52,119 nt of DNA from JAZSMJ01 sp045535815 (GCA_045535815.1 JAZSMJ010000072.1:1-52119), one strand, 5' to 3'. Numbered from the stretch's first letter, positions 9,301 through 17,446 are shown. Translations and numbers: made by a program. Notes: generated by a model from the sequence alone, not told the origin.

Positions 9301-9582
9301 GGCAGCGCATCCTCCGAAGAAGATATAGGAGCACCGGTATTGGTGCTCAGCAGTATGACTGCATCGTCTGCTGAGTACGATTCCGAATATCTGCGAAGTC
9401 ATCTTGCCACTGCAAGAGCAAGGGCGAGCGATAAAGAGGTAAGAGAGATAAATATGAATCTCGTCTGGGTGCTCGTGATAGTAATTATAACCGCATTTTC
9501 GGTGCTGGTATTGAATATACTCGCAAGACTGAGAAATACCAAGGTTGACACCGAAAGCGATCAAACGGAGCAATATCAATGA
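6337..9582 (+). CDS. Large membrane-anchored exported protein with DUF5722-like domain
   Basis: A 1081-residue protein. A signal peptide occupies about residues 1-22 (hydrophobic core ending CFAAE) and a single membrane helix lies near 1039-1063, followed by a short cytoplasmic tail, so most of the protein is outside the cell. The first 460 residues are beta-rich, perhaps carbohydrate-binding-like. Residues about 465-835 resemble DUF5722, a predicted TIM-barrel glycosidase-like family: examples are EYPFIETKKGMNVTPSELY, YGRAHNYIFGYTGDLDTYG and VYVWMDNEW-like strand IYVWMDNEW. Residues about 840-1025 are another beta-sandwich-like segment. No catalytic residues can be assigned. The start is ATG 6337 (GAAAGGGG upstream) rather than the earlier TTG at 6310. 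Its stop overlaps the start of the next gene, so the two are translationally coupled. Confidence 0.75.
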   Translation: MLKYIRSALICAFALTALTFFCFAAEMSVKDTESYIFNYQVDELAEDFSLVLDGWTKSEGLTFNSSRHTKSGADPYEGEFCGTAEGSLATLSEGNQYIEYFISPGALSDKNYICFAVFPEETRGYDCEAVLSLRIAEESVEDIPEKAQEDMASVLVSCSSAVSQGKWNTVICDISDIENKGSTVSVCIGMKYYENDKIGEADKDTFAYSLDSIYYSSSEDLNYQMRYMSGKYYVLGGVLDDSDGGMKLTFSGTDPFIETYALNSCVLENASNILIKLRNYTDCERIRFYYTTQTETFFDEDRYYSIPIDNCEDTQNVIIPAPEGIGQFRVVFEGNVEGTVEIDTITCANYYQISASGYGEITSCTISGANASEEEDSAEIVVSGTLTEDALRIYTGLRLQLYELNESISEEAILSGSVPSIAQTDVGSEFTLKAPLYDNGRTRLYSRFAIGVTYNGSVRLIDSLNCITNAEALSENRWEYPFIETKKGMNVTPSELYTLAPGYVTVDIPIDALLVRRETELSYEVGGRVYYFDPALIRSIDDRIKQCYDATVSVTLVFSLKAGGEASAAITPSGASAGEYCTPVVASYEANSMLRAVFSFISERYGSDSAQYGRAHNYIFGYTGDLDTYGKAPIEFVQGYAAAFRTVYSAIKESSPNASIYVWMDNEWDTALDTMTATSMDSRTFIDIFSAVMKEYGDVSWNVAFDPSEVGYVAFSDQNSEDSYSAKYITMKNIEALCRYFEREQLLYNGISRRILALMSCGFDGEDKTSCADYIYSYYKVADLYQIDALIVPYNSALTELFGVIDTTRTAEYSAEYLEYTGAESWDQLISYYDETSAGVRVADVSELASLHPVTITGSVELWGFDGTPDGWECGINSTSISYEGTFTNRSGVMIAHLGEAQSSEYRAIVQTFDGPMDFTAYPYLKLELQMLSLPQGVSSAQIRVICFSGNDTVSASAMVDGGMWKSLYMDISEFVGKSSVERIMIMVGSASSEEDIGAPVLVLSSMTASSAEYDSEYLRSHLATARARASDKEVREINMNLVWVLVIVIITAFSVLVLNILARLRNTKVDTESDQTEQYQ

Positions 9583-10514
9583 AAAAAAGTATAAAAATAG
9601 GTATCGTCGCCTCAGCACTCGCACTGCTTATCGCCGTGCAGCCGATATACGCACACTCAAGCTCTTTTCTGGCTGATTTTGTGCGTGATCCTCTTGCAAT
9701 GATAAGGGCGGCAAGGTCGGTGAGACTGACAGACGGAGTGCCCGACGGTGAGTGGCACGAAAATTACAAAACGGTAGCGCACGCTCTTGGCGGCGTTGAC
9801 GGAAACTATGAGATAAACTCATACGAGTCCTTTATCGAAAGCTATGAAAAGGGATTCAGGGTTTTTGAGGCTGACTTTTATCTTACGAGTGACGATCAGC
9901 TTGTGGTAAGACATGATTTTGACCTCAATTCATACTATAATCTCGATCAGATAATGGATAAAGAGGCTCCCGTTATGAGCCACGAGAAGTTTATGGCAAC
10001 TCCCATAAGAGACAAATACCTACCGCTCGATGCAGACGGTATAGTTGCGCTTCTCAATAAATATAACGACGCTTATCTTATAACCGATACCAAATTTACC
10101 GATACGGCAAGCATTACTCTGCAGTTCAACCGACTTTGCGAGGCTGTCGACCGTGCAGGAAATGAGGAGCTGTATGACCGCATAATCGTTCAGATATATA
10201 ACGATGAGATGTATTACACCGTTAAGAATATCCACGAGTTTGGCGGATGGATATACACGCTTTACCAGCTTCCCGAGCGCAATTTTGAAAGGATCGGAAG
10301 ATTTTGCGCACACAATGGTATAGACGTTGTTACCATGGCGAAGGAGATATACTCGGAGAAGAGCATAGAAACTCTTCACAGCCACGGCTGCAAGGTCTAT
10401 CTGCATACCGTGAACGATACCGATGATATGGCAAGGATGTCAAAGGGCGGAGCTGACGGATTTTATACCGATATGATAACAGAGGAAGAACTCAAAAAAG
10501 CTCTTGAAGAATAA
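9579..10514 (+). CDS. Exported glycerophosphodiester phosphodiesterase-like protein
   Basis: A 311-residue protein with a signal peptide (about residues 1-25, ending PIYAH) and a GDPD-type TIM barrel. Family positions can be seen: the opening His motif, here AHALGG instead of the usual AHRG; NSYESF in place of the usual ENT; EADFYLTSDDQLVVRHD, which supplies the metal-binding acidic pair and the second His; and the late strand GADGFYTD. The Arg-to-Ala change in the first motif and the missing Glu in the second suggest a divergent subfamily, so the substrate may not be a simple glycerophosphodiester. ATG 9579 overlaps the upstream stop as ATGA, tying it to the DUF5722 protein in the same compartment. 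Confidence 0.82.
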   Translation: MKKSIKIGIVASALALLIAVQPIYAHSSSFLADFVRDPLAMIRAARSVRLTDGVPDGEWHENYKTVAHALGGVDGNYEINSYESFIESYEKGFRVFEADFYLTSDDQLVVRHDFDLNSYYNLDQIMDKEAPVMSHEKFMATPIRDKYLPLDADGIVALLNKYNDAYLITDTKFTDTASITLQFNRLCEAVDRAGNEELYDRIIVQIYNDEMYYTVKNIHEFGGWIYTLYQLPERNFERIGRFCAHNGIDVVTMAKEIYSEKSIETLHSHGCKVYLHTVNDTDDMARMSKGGADGFYTDMITEEELKKALEE

Positions 10515-10552
10515 AATAAGACCGCAATTCATACGAATTGCGGTCTTATTTT
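10513..10552. terminator. Bidirectional terminator
   Basis: An 18-bp perfect stem (10513-10530 with 10535-10552, loop ATAC) with A- and T-rich outer ends sits between the convergent GDPD gene and the small membrane protein gene. Confidence 0.92.
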
Positions 10553-10559
10553 ATATTGA

Positions 10560-10847
10560 TTATTCTTCGAATTCTTCAACAGTTGCCTGCTCTGTTTCGA
10601 TTGCCACAGCGGGCTCGTCGTCGTACTGATCGTCAAAGCCTTCGCAATCAAGATCGCAGTCAAGGCAGTTGCCGTCACAGAACAGATCGTCGTCCTCCAT
10701 TCCGCGTCCGCACCAAGAGGGGCATACCTTCTTAACGAATACGTATGCTGCTGCTGCAACAGCGGCAAGCACACCTAAAATAATAACAACCTTAAATACC
10801 GTGTCAAGTACTCTCGGCTTCTCATCTTCTTTAACGAGTTTGAACAT
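10560..10847 (-). CDS. Small single-pass membrane protein with acidic Cys-containing tail
   Basis: A 95-residue protein I cannot assign to a named family. Residues about 19-38 are a membrane helix (TVFKVVIILGVLAAVAAAAY), followed by a tail with six Cys, in pairs such as CPSWC and CLDCDLDC, and very many Asp and Glu. The ribosome binding site CGGAGG lies eight bases before the start. The mixture of cysteines and acids suggests metal binding or a redox-sensitive tail, but nothing in the neighbourhood confirms this. It is monocistronic, with a terminator shared with the convergent GDPD gene. Confidence 0.75.
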   Translation of the reverse strand: MFKLVKEDEKPRVLDTVFKVVIILGVLAAVAAAAYVFVKKVCPSWCGRGMEDDDLFCDGNCLDCDLDCEGFDDQYDDEPAVAIETEQATVEEFEE

Positions 10848-11013
10848 AAAACTATCCTCCGTTTAATATATTCAATCATAGACATTGCGCCGTGGCGCAT
10901 CCAAACATCTGATTTGCTTAATTATATCATATAGTATTAACAAATTAAATAGATGTAATAATATTTTTTGTAAATTTTTTTAATTATTTTGATTTTGTGA
11001 GATATTAACATTG

Positions 11014-11042
11014 TTGCAAACAGACTGTCGGTGTGGTATAAT
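11014..11042 (+). promoter_or_regulatory. rlmN promoter
   Basis: TTGCAA at 11014-11019 and TATAAT at 11037-11042 with a 17-base spacer, about 88 bases before the start codon. The rest of the 10848-11129 gap is AT-rich and shows nothing else I can support. Confidence 0.65.
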
Positions 11043-11129
11043 GAGTTTGCGGAGCTTGAATTTGTCGATATGAAATCTTATTGCCATACGGCAACAAGGA
11101 TTCACATTATATAGCAAAAAGGTGAAATA

Positions 11130-12176
11130 ATGAAGATAGATCTACTTAGTATGAGCCTTGAGGAGCTGAAGGAATATCTTTCCGATATCGGAGAGCAGGG
11201 CTTTCGTGCGTCTCAGATATTTGAATGGATGTACAGAGGATATGATATCGCCGATATGAGCAATCTTTCAAAAAAGCTGAGGGAGAAGCTTTCGCAGGAT
11301 GCCTTCGTCAATCTTCCGAGGATAGAGAGAAAGCTTGTGTCGGCGCTTGACGGCACGGTCAAATATCTGTTTGAGCTGTACGACGAACAGCTTATCGAAA
11401 GCGTGGTTATGCGATACGAGCACGGTATTTCCATATGCATATCCAGTCAGGCGGGCTGTCGGATGGGTTGCAGATTCTGCGCATCGACCATCGGCGGACT
11501 TGTCAGAAACCTTCTGCCGTCCGAGATGCTCGGTCAGATTATTGCGGCTCAGAGAGATATAGGCGAGAGGATATCAAACGTGGTCATGATGGGCACGGGA
11601 GAGCCTCTTGACAATTACGATAACGTTATAAAGTTCTTAACCCTTGTCGGCTCACCGCACGGACTTAACATAGGCTACAGACACATATCGCTGTCGAGCT
11701 GTGGAGTCGTGGACAAGATATACAGGCTCTCGGAGGAGGATTTCCCGATAACGCTGTCCATTTCCCTCCACTCTCCTGATGACGATGAACGCTCGTCCCT
11801 TATGCCGATAAACAAGAGATGGAATATAGACGCTCTTCTCACTGCCTGCAGGGATTATTTCGATAAGACGGGCAGAAGGATATCGTTTGAGTACACGCTG
11901 ATATCCGGCAAGAACGATACACGTGAGCAGGCACTTAAGCTGGCTTCGGTTTTGAAAAAATATATGGGAAGCGTACCCTTTCACGTAAATCTTATCCCGG
12001 TAAATAACGTGAACGAGACCGATTTCGTTACAAGCCGTCGCGATGCAGTTTCGGCATTCCGCAAAACGCTTGAGGAAAACCGCATAAACGCTACGGTAAG
12101 ACGAACGCTCGGCTCTGACATAAACGCATCCTGCGGTCAGCTCCGCAGAAGCGCAATGAACGAGAAAAATAGTTGA
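11130..12176 (+). CDS. rlmN: 23S rRNA/tRNA adenine C2-methyltransferase RlmN
   Basis: A 348-residue radical-SAM enzyme that methylates C2 of A2503 in 23S rRNA and A37 of some tRNAs. The [4Fe-4S] motif C-x3-C-x2-C is at Cys110, Cys114 and Cys117 (CRMGCRFCAS). The second methyl-carrying Cys is expected at Cys335 near the C terminus (SCGQLRR). Other family blocks are GMGEPLDN-like GTGEPLDNYDNV and SLHSPDDDERSSLMPIN. Full length for the family. It opens the run rlmN-prpC-prkC-ireB-ribF; linkage of rlmN to the PP2C and PASTA kinase genes is common in Firmicutes. Confidence 0.97.
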   Translation: MKIDLLSMSLEELKEYLSDIGEQGFRASQIFEWMYRGYDIADMSNLSKKLREKLSQDAFVNLPRIERKLVSALDGTVKYLFELYDEQLIESVVMRYEHGISICISSQAGCRMGCRFCASTIGGLVRNLLPSEMLGQIIAAQRDIGERISNVVMMGTGEPLDNYDNVIKFLTLVGSPHGLNIGYRHISLSSCGVVDKIYRLSEEDFPITLSISLHSPDDDERSSLMPINKRWNIDALLTACRDYFDKTGRRISFEYTLISGKNDTREQALKLASVLKKYMGSVPFHVNLIPVNNVNETDFVTSRRDAVSAFRKTLEENRINATVRRTLGSDINASCGQLRRSAMNEKNS

Positions 12177-12321
12177 TTTTACCGATATGGGATGAAATTT
12201 TTAGATATAACTTTATATTTGTTCTTAATATATTAATAAAACTTTGATATAATAATAAAATAAAGCAAAAACTTTTTTTAATTTTTCTGACCTTTTGCAA
12301 GAGAGGGGGATATTTTAACAT

Positions 12322-13125
12322 ATGCTTTACTACGGAGTGACCGACGTCGGAATGAAGCGTCTTGTCAATCAGGACAGCTTTTCCTGCGAGAGCATAGGTA
12401 ATATAGTTTTTACAACGGTCTGTGACGGTATGGGCGGTGCAGCAGGTGGCAGCACCGCAAGCTCGCTTGCGCTCAGAACCTTTATAGGCTACGTCAGAGA
12501 TAATCTTTCGGAGGCTATGTTTGATGCACTTTGCAAAGGTGACAACAGCAGAAACGCACAGATACTCAACATAATGTCTGCTGCGGCAGCTCAGGCAAAC
12601 AAGGCCGTTTATGAAATGGCATCGTCTGACAGCACCCTTTCCGGTATGGGAACGACGCTTGTTTCCGCTATCGTGACGCAGAGCTTCGTTTATGCCGTGA
12701 ATATTGGCGACAGCCGACTTTACCATTTTGAAAACGGTAAAGCCGTGCAGATAACGCGCGACCATTCCTACGTGCAGCAGCTTCTCGACCTCGGAAAGAT
12801 AACGCCCGAGGAGGCACGCTCCAATCCCCATAAGAATATCATTACCAAGGCAGTCGGAATAAGTGAGGAAGCTGAGCCCGACACCTTCTGCTTTGCCGTT
12901 GACAAGGACAAAGATACATATATCCTTCTTTGCAGCGACGGACTTACCAATTTTATTTCCGACGATGATATATGCAACGTGCTTTTTGGCGATAATGATA
13001 ATTGCGAGGGAGAGGCGATAGACGCTCTCAAGGCAAAGGCTGACGAGCTTGTTGTCAGAGCTAACAAAAACGGCGGTGCAGATAATATCACCTGCACGCT
13101 GGTATACCTTCCCATCGAAAGATAA
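12322..13125 (+). CDS. prpC: PP2C-type protein serine/threonine phosphatase
   Basis: A 267-residue PPM/PP2C phosphatase that reverses phosphorylation by the PASTA kinase encoded next. Motifs in order: DVGMKRLVNQDSF, the metal-binding CDGMGG, GMGTTLV, the second acidic strand NIGDSRLYHF, the CSDGLTNFISDDDI block and GGADNITC at the end, which together hold the Asp ligands of the two-metal centre. Soluble, no signal peptide. GAGAGGGGG precedes the start. The kinase gene begins 41 bases downstream. A weak promoter (TATAAT at 12248-12253) may lie in the 145-base gap after rlmN. Confidence 0.95.
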   Translation: MLYYGVTDVGMKRLVNQDSFSCESIGNIVFTTVCDGMGGAAGGSTASSLALRTFIGYVRDNLSEAMFDALCKGDNSRNAQILNIMSAAAAQANKAVYEMASSDSTLSGMGTTLVSAIVTQSFVYAVNIGDSRLYHFENGKAVQITRDHSYVQQLLDLGKITPEEARSNPHKNIITKAVGISEEAEPDTFCFAVDKDKDTYILLCSDGLTNFISDDDICNVLFGDNDNCEGEAIDALKAKADELVVRANKNGGADNITCTLVYLPIER

Positions 13126-13166
13126 GTAAGTGAAAAACTAAGGTCAAAAGAGGACAGCTGACTGAT

Positions 13167-14969
13167 ATGGATCTTTTTGATAAATACGTGGGCCGTGTCT
13201 TTGACAATCGGTACCGAATAGAAAAGATAATAGGTATTGGCGGTATGGCGGTTGTTTTTGAGGCTGAGGATACGGTGATGCACCGCAAGGTTGCCGTAAA
13301 GATGCTCAAGGAAGAGATAAACAACGACGCGCAGTCCGTCAAGCGCTTTATAAACGAATCCAAAGCGGTTTCGATGCTCTCTCATCCGAATATCGTAAGT
13401 ATATACGACGTTTCCGTTAAGGATAACCTCAAGTATATCGTTATGGAGCACGTTGAGGGCATAACCTTAAAAAATTATATAAACACCAAAAAGGTGCTTG
13501 GCACAAACGAGGTGATCAGCTATTCGGAGCAGATACTCCGTGCGCTTGAGCACGCTCATTCAAAGGGAGTTATCCACCGTGATATAAAGCCTCAGAATAT
13601 AATGCTTTTGAAAAACGGTCAGATAAAGGTAGCCGATTTCGGTATTGCAAAGCTCCCTAATGCAGAGACCGTTACAATGACGGATAAGGCTATCGGAACT
13701 GTGTTTTACATCAGTCCCGAGCAGGCAAGCGGTAAGAAAATAGACCCGAGAAGCGATCTTTATTCTCTCGGTGCAGTTATGTACGAGATGGCAACGGGCA
13801 ATCTTCCGTTTACTGCCGACTCGCCCGTTTCTGTGGCTCTGAAGCACGTTAATGAAAAGGCAAGACGCCCAAGAGATATAAATCCATCCATCCCTGCAGG
13901 TCTTGAGCAGATCATTATGGGTGCTATGGAAAAGTCTCCCGACCAAAGATTCAGAAGTGCGTCTCAGATGCTCAAGCACATATTACAGCTGAAGGCAAAT
14001 CCGGGCATTGTCTTCAAGCTTAACAGAGAACAGTCGGCTTCCAAGGGAAACAAGCCGAGTGAAAAGAAAAAGAACTCCGGCTCTTCTATGCTTCCTATCA
14101 TTTCGGGTGTAACTACGGCGTTTATGCTGGTGCTTATGCTCAGCGTGATATACGTTCTCAATATGCTGTTTACTCAGGATACCAGCGGACCGTATACCGT
14201 CACTATCGACAGATACGTCGGACTTGAATATACGGATGCTCTCAAGCGTGAGCTTGAGGATAAGAGATACTATCGCCTTTCGGTCAAATACGAGCACGAT
14301 CCTGAGGTTGAAGCAGGGTACATTATCTCTCAGTCGCCCGAGGTAGGTGAGAAGAGAAAGGTGCTTGCAGGACAGCAGTACTGCGATCTTGAGCTTATCG
14401 TCAGCAGCGGTGAGGAGAGCGTCGTGCTAAGAGACCTTACCGTCATAGACTACAGGCAGGCGGTGAACGAGATCAGATCCGCAGGACTTATCCCCGAGGT
14501 CGTGGAGGAGTATAACGACACTATACTTGAGGGATACGTCATAAGGACAGAGCCGTCAGCAAAGACAAAGCTTGCCGTAGGTGAAAAGGTAATACTTTAC
14601 GTCAGCCGTGGTGCAGAGATAGTATATACACGGGTGCCCGATTTCAGAGGAATGACCTCATCTGAGGCTATGGATACCCTTGTGAAGAGCGATCTCGGAC
14701 TTGGCGATATAACACACGATCATTCCGAAACGGTTGCCAAGGGTCGCATCATAAGTCAGAGCCGTGTGCCTGAGAGTGAGGTGCCCAAGGGAACTACCTC
14801 GATAGACTTTGTCGTAAGCCTCGGACCGCCTCCACGTGAGACTGAGACCGAGACTGAAGGTGAGGAGCTTGATACCGGTATAGATATAGAGCTCGGAAAC
14901 GGAGAGGATACCGAAACCGAAACCGAAGAAGAAACCAAAAAGAATTGGTTTGTCGGTGGCCGAAACTGA
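13167..14969 (+). CDS. prkC: PASTA-domain serine/threonine protein kinase
   Basis: A 600-residue membrane kinase that senses cell-wall material and controls growth and antibiotic tolerance in Firmicutes. The Gly-rich loop GIGGMAVV is at residues 23-30, the catalytic Lys is Lys45 (VAVK), HRDIKPQN at 137-144 and DFG at 157-159, followed by Thr residues of the activation loop (168, 170, 172). A basic juxtamembrane stretch precedes one membrane helix at about 308-334. Three PASTA domains follow (about 343-415, 416-483 and 484-552), then an acidic Glu/Thr-rich tail. The rsgA gene that often follows prkC is missing and ireB takes its place. Confidence 0.96.
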   Translation: MDLFDKYVGRVFDNRYRIEKIIGIGGMAVVFEAEDTVMHRKVAVKMLKEEINNDAQSVKRFINESKAVSMLSHPNIVSIYDVSVKDNLKYIVMEHVEGITLKNYINTKKVLGTNEVISYSEQILRALEHAHSKGVIHRDIKPQNIMLLKNGQIKVADFGIAKLPNAETVTMTDKAIGTVFYISPEQASGKKIDPRSDLYSLGAVMYEMATGNLPFTADSPVSVALKHVNEKARRPRDINPSIPAGLEQIIMGAMEKSPDQRFRSASQMLKHILQLKANPGIVFKLNREQSASKGNKPSEKKKNSGSSMLPIISGVTTAFMLVLMLSVIYVLNMLFTQDTSGPYTVTIDRYVGLEYTDALKRELEDKRYYRLSVKYEHDPEVEAGYIISQSPEVGEKRKVLAGQQYCDLELIVSSGEESVVLRDLTVIDYRQAVNEIRSAGLIPEVVEEYNDTILEGYVIRTEPSAKTKLAVGEKVILYVSRGAEIVYTRVPDFRGMTSSEAMDTLVKSDLGLGDITHDHSETVAKGRIISQSRVPESEVPKGTTSIDFVVSLGPPPRETETETEGEELDTGIDIELGNGEDTETETEEETKKNWFVGGRN

Positions 14970-15093
14970 TGCTTTTGCATCTCAGACGGCCTGAAATATT
15001 ACAAATATATAACAAAAAGCGCATAACACTTGATTTGTTGCCGGAGATGTTGTATCATAGGGATAAGATTTACGGAAAAAGGAGCTGATAAGC

Positions 15094-15351
15094 ATGCCCG
15101 GAACACAGCAGGATAAGACCATAACCTTCTCAATAGGAAACGAGCGTGACCGTGAGATAAGACAGATACTTATGACGGTTTACTCGGCGCTCAGCGAGAA
15201 AGGCTATAATCCGCTTAATCAGATAGTGGGATATATTCTTTCCGAGGATCCGACGTATATTACCAACTATAAAAATGCCCGCAGTCTTATAAGAAAAGTG
15301 GACCGTGACGAGCTTCTCAATGCGATCGTAAAATCCTATCTCGGAATATAA
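15094..15351 (+). CDS. ireB: IreB family regulatory phosphoprotein
   Basis: An 85-residue member of the IreB (formerly DUF965) family. The core EKGYNPLNQIVGYILSEDP and the following NARSLIRKVDRDEL match Enterococcus faecalis IreB, a small dimer phosphorylated on N-terminal Thr residues by the PASTA kinase IreK and opposing its effect on cephalosporin tolerance. Here the N terminus keeps two Thr (residues 4 and 9) that could be the sites. AAAAAGGAG lies upstream of the start. In many Firmicutes ireB sits near alaS and ruvX, so its place directly after the kinase and phosphatase genes ties it to them by position as well. Confidence 0.93.
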   Translation: MPGTQQDKTITFSIGNERDREIRQILMTVYSALSEKGYNPLNQIVGYILSEDPTYITNYKNARSLIRKVDRDELLNAIVKSYLGI

Positions 15352-15369
15352 GGTTTAACAGTCATAAAT

Positions 15370-15456
15370 ACGGTATGCGCACAGCGCATACCGTTATTGC
15401 CTGTACGTAGGTGCAGGCATATATATGCGCAGAGGTATCTGCGCATTTTGTCTTTT
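15370..15456 (+). terminator. Hairpins and terminator between ireB and ribF
   Basis: Three hairpins follow ireB: 15370-15380/15384-15394, a weaker one at 15398-15403/15414-15419, and 15426-15433/15438-15445 (loop GGTA) followed by TTTTGTCTTTT. The last has the form of an intrinsic terminator and ends just before the ribF start region. No FMN-riboswitch consensus is seen. Confidence 0.7.
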
Positions 15457-15471
15457 ATAAGGTGATCTACG

Positions 15472-16428
15472 GTGGATATTAATATTTTTTATCAGAATGA
15501 CGGGAAAGAGATAACGGACGGCAAGGGCTCCTTTTATGACAAAACGGCAGGCTCTGCCGTTATGCTCGGAGTGTTTGACGGCGTTCATATAGGACACGCA
15601 CGTCTTGCGAGGGCAACCCTTGAAAACCGCCCCGAGAACGGTAAAACGGCGGTTTGGACCTTTTCAAGCGGAAGGTCTGTTAAGTGCGCCGACCGTCTGA
15701 CCGCATCGGATGCGGAAAAGGCGGATGCTTTATCAGATCTCGGAATAGAAAATATAATATTTTGCGATTTTGACGCAGTGAAGGATCTTTCACCCTCCGA
15801 TTTCGTATCGGACGTGCTTGTGGGAGCGCTCGGATGCCGAGTTGCCGTTTGCGGTGAGGATTTTCGCTTCGGCAAAAGCAGAGAGGGCGATGCGCAGATG
15901 CTTTCAGAGCTTATGCGAAAGAGAGGCGGAAGAGCTGTTATCGTGCCGATCGTAAAGGTAAACGGCACAGCGGTCAGCTCAACTCTTATAAGAGGGCTTA
16001 TTGAAGAGGGACGGTGCGAGGAAGCCTCGGAGCTTCTCGGCAGGCCATACAGTATAAGGCTCGAGGTAGTCGGCGGTAGCCGCATAGGCAGAGCCTTAGG
16101 CTTTCCGACCTTGAATCAGCGCATACCTCAGGGGCAGGCGGTGCCTGCGTTTGGCGTATACTGCACCAAATGCCGTTTTGAAGGGAGAGAATACCTCGGA
16201 GTTACCAACGTCGGCACGAGGCCGACCGTTCATCCGGATGAGGTTGACGTCGTTTGCGAGACGCACATACTTGATTTTGACGGCGACCTTTACGGTGAGA
16301 CCGTAGAGGTAAGCTTTTATAAAAAATTGCGTGACGAGATGAAGTATCCTGATATCGAAGCACTTAAAAAAAGCGTTGAGCAGGATATCTGCTCAACGCG
16401 TGAATATTTTGATAAATTAAGCGACTGA
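15472..16428 (+). CDS. ribF: Bifunctional riboflavin kinase/FAD synthetase
   Basis: A 318-residue enzyme that turns riboflavin into FMN and then FAD. The N-terminal nucleotidyltransferase domain has the GVFDGVHIGHARL motif (family GxFDGxHxGH) and a later SSTLIRGLIEEG segment. The C-terminal flavokinase domain starts near residue 185 with GRALGFPTLNQR and includes GVTNVGTRPTV and the E-T-H-I-L-D-F strand. Start GTG at 15472 chosen on the fit of the N terminus and AAGGTGATC upstream. The stop codon abuts the stop of the convergent nucleoside hydrolase gene with no bases between, and a minus-strand terminator lies inside the ribF coding sequence. Confidence 0.93.
   Translation: MDINIFYQNDGKEITDGKGSFYDKTAGSAVMLGVFDGVHIGHARLARATLENRPENGKTAVWTFSSGRSVKCADRLTASDAEKADALSDLGIENIIFCDFDAVKDLSPSDFVSDVLVGALGCRVAVCGEDFRFGKSREGDAQMLSELMRKRGGRAVIVPIVKVNGTAVSSTLIRGLIEEGRCEEASELLGRPYSIRLEVVGGSRIGRALGFPTLNQRIPQGQAVPAFGVYCTKCRFEGREYLGVTNVGTRPTVHPDEVDVVCETHILDFDGDLYGETVEVSFYKKLRDEMKYPDIEALKKSVEQDICSTREYFDKLSD
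16366..16399 (-). terminator. Minus-strand terminator inside the ribF coding region
   Basis: Read on the minus strand, an 11-bp perfect stem (16389-16399 with 16373-16383, loop of five) is followed by seven T residues (A run 16366-16372 on plus). It would end the nucleoside hydrolase transcript within the last codons of convergent ribF. Confidence 0.8.
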
Positions 16429-17340
16429 TTATTTGTTGAATGAAGTGATGTAGCTGTTCAGCTCCTGCGCTATCTCTGCGGGGGTTGACTTGAGTATCAG
16501 CTTTGCCTGAGTTCCGTTTTCATCGTCGTGCCATTTGTTGTAGCCTCTCTCGTCAACCTCTATCATGCCGGGCTTCGATACGCTGTAGAAGCGATCCTCG
16601 CCGACGATAGCGTAATGAACTGCGGTGAGGTCCCAGCTGTAATTCTGCATGGTGCCGTTTGTGTAAAGCTTGTACGAATCGAAGATGGGGTTATCGATCT
16701 GTACTGCATCGGGGGCAAATCCGGTCATGAACTGTGCGCCTAGCTCGGAGCCGGTGTAGATGACCGGGCAGGGGATGTTTTCAAGAACGTTCTTGCCTGC
16801 AGGTCCGTCGCAGATTATGTTGTATTCTTCACCCTCCGGGAACTTTCCTGCCATGGCGATGAGGGCGTATACCTTTTTCTTTATAAGCTCACTGTCACGC
16901 TCGACAAGCTCACTCAGAGCATTGAGCTGACCTATGGTAACGATAACGACGCTGTTGTCCTCTGCACTCTCAAGAGCTTCCTTATAAAGAGTATACGAAT
17001 CGTATACCTTCAAGGAGCCGTCCATAAATGCAGGAGAATATTTTTCGGAAACGTGCTGATTGTATCTCTTATGTATCGGCTCGTCAAGGAAGCCGGGCTT
17101 TGAATACTGACCTATCTTTATATCACCTGCATCGCAGTATCTTGCAACTGCATCAAGCGTGCCGTTTCCGTAGACGTTTGACGTGCAGTTGATCATGCCG
17201 AGTATATCGAAATTGTATATCTTCTGCAAACGGAAGAGCACCGCAAGAGCGCCGACGTCATCACAGTCGGGTCCGATATCGGTATCGAGAATAAGACTGC
17301 GCTTGGTTTCGCATATAGGCTGATATTTGAAAATTGCCAT
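16429..17340 (-). CDS. Nucleoside hydrolase family protein
   Basis: A 303-residue member of the inosine/uridine-preferring nucleoside hydrolase family, which splits ribonucleosides to base and ribose with a Ca2+ held by Asp residues. The N-terminal signature is present in variant form: DTDIGPDCDDVGAL (usual DTDPGIDDAxAL). A late Asp in YSWDLTAVHYAI agrees with the last Ca2+ ligand, and LIAMAGKFPEGEEYN matches the MGG-type central motif. No signal peptide, so cytosolic nucleoside salvage or catabolism is likely; substrate cannot be stated. It stands alone, convergent with ribF. Confidence 0.85.
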   Translation of the reverse strand: MAIFKYQPICETKRSLILDTDIGPDCDDVGALAVLFRLQKIYNFDILGMINCTSNVYGNGTLDAVARYCDAGDIKIGQYSKPGFLDEPIHKRYNQHVSEKYSPAFMDGSLKVYDSYTLYKEALESAEDNSVVIVTIGQLNALSELVERDSELIKKKVYALIAMAGKFPEGEEYNIICDGPAGKNVLENIPCPVIYTGSELGAQFMTGFAPDAVQIDNPIFDSYKLYTNGTMQNYSWDLTAVHYAIVGEDRFYSVSKPGMIEVDERGYNKWHDDENGTQAKLILKSTPAEIAQELNSYITSFNK

Positions 17341-17446
17341 TATTAGTACCTCGCTTTGATATGTTTTATTGATTTTAATAGGACAAACCTAAAAATGTAA
17401 ATTTGCACTTTATTTAACTATAACATAACAGCAAAAGGATTTCAAG

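Noticed and set aside
12091..12831. 246-codon open frame on the minus strand
   Set aside because: Antisense to rlmN and prpC, with Cys/His-rich composition typical of a shadow frame.
15370..15456. FMN riboswitch before ribF
   Set aside because: Only simple hairpins and a terminator are seen; the conserved RFN-element sequence blocks are absent.
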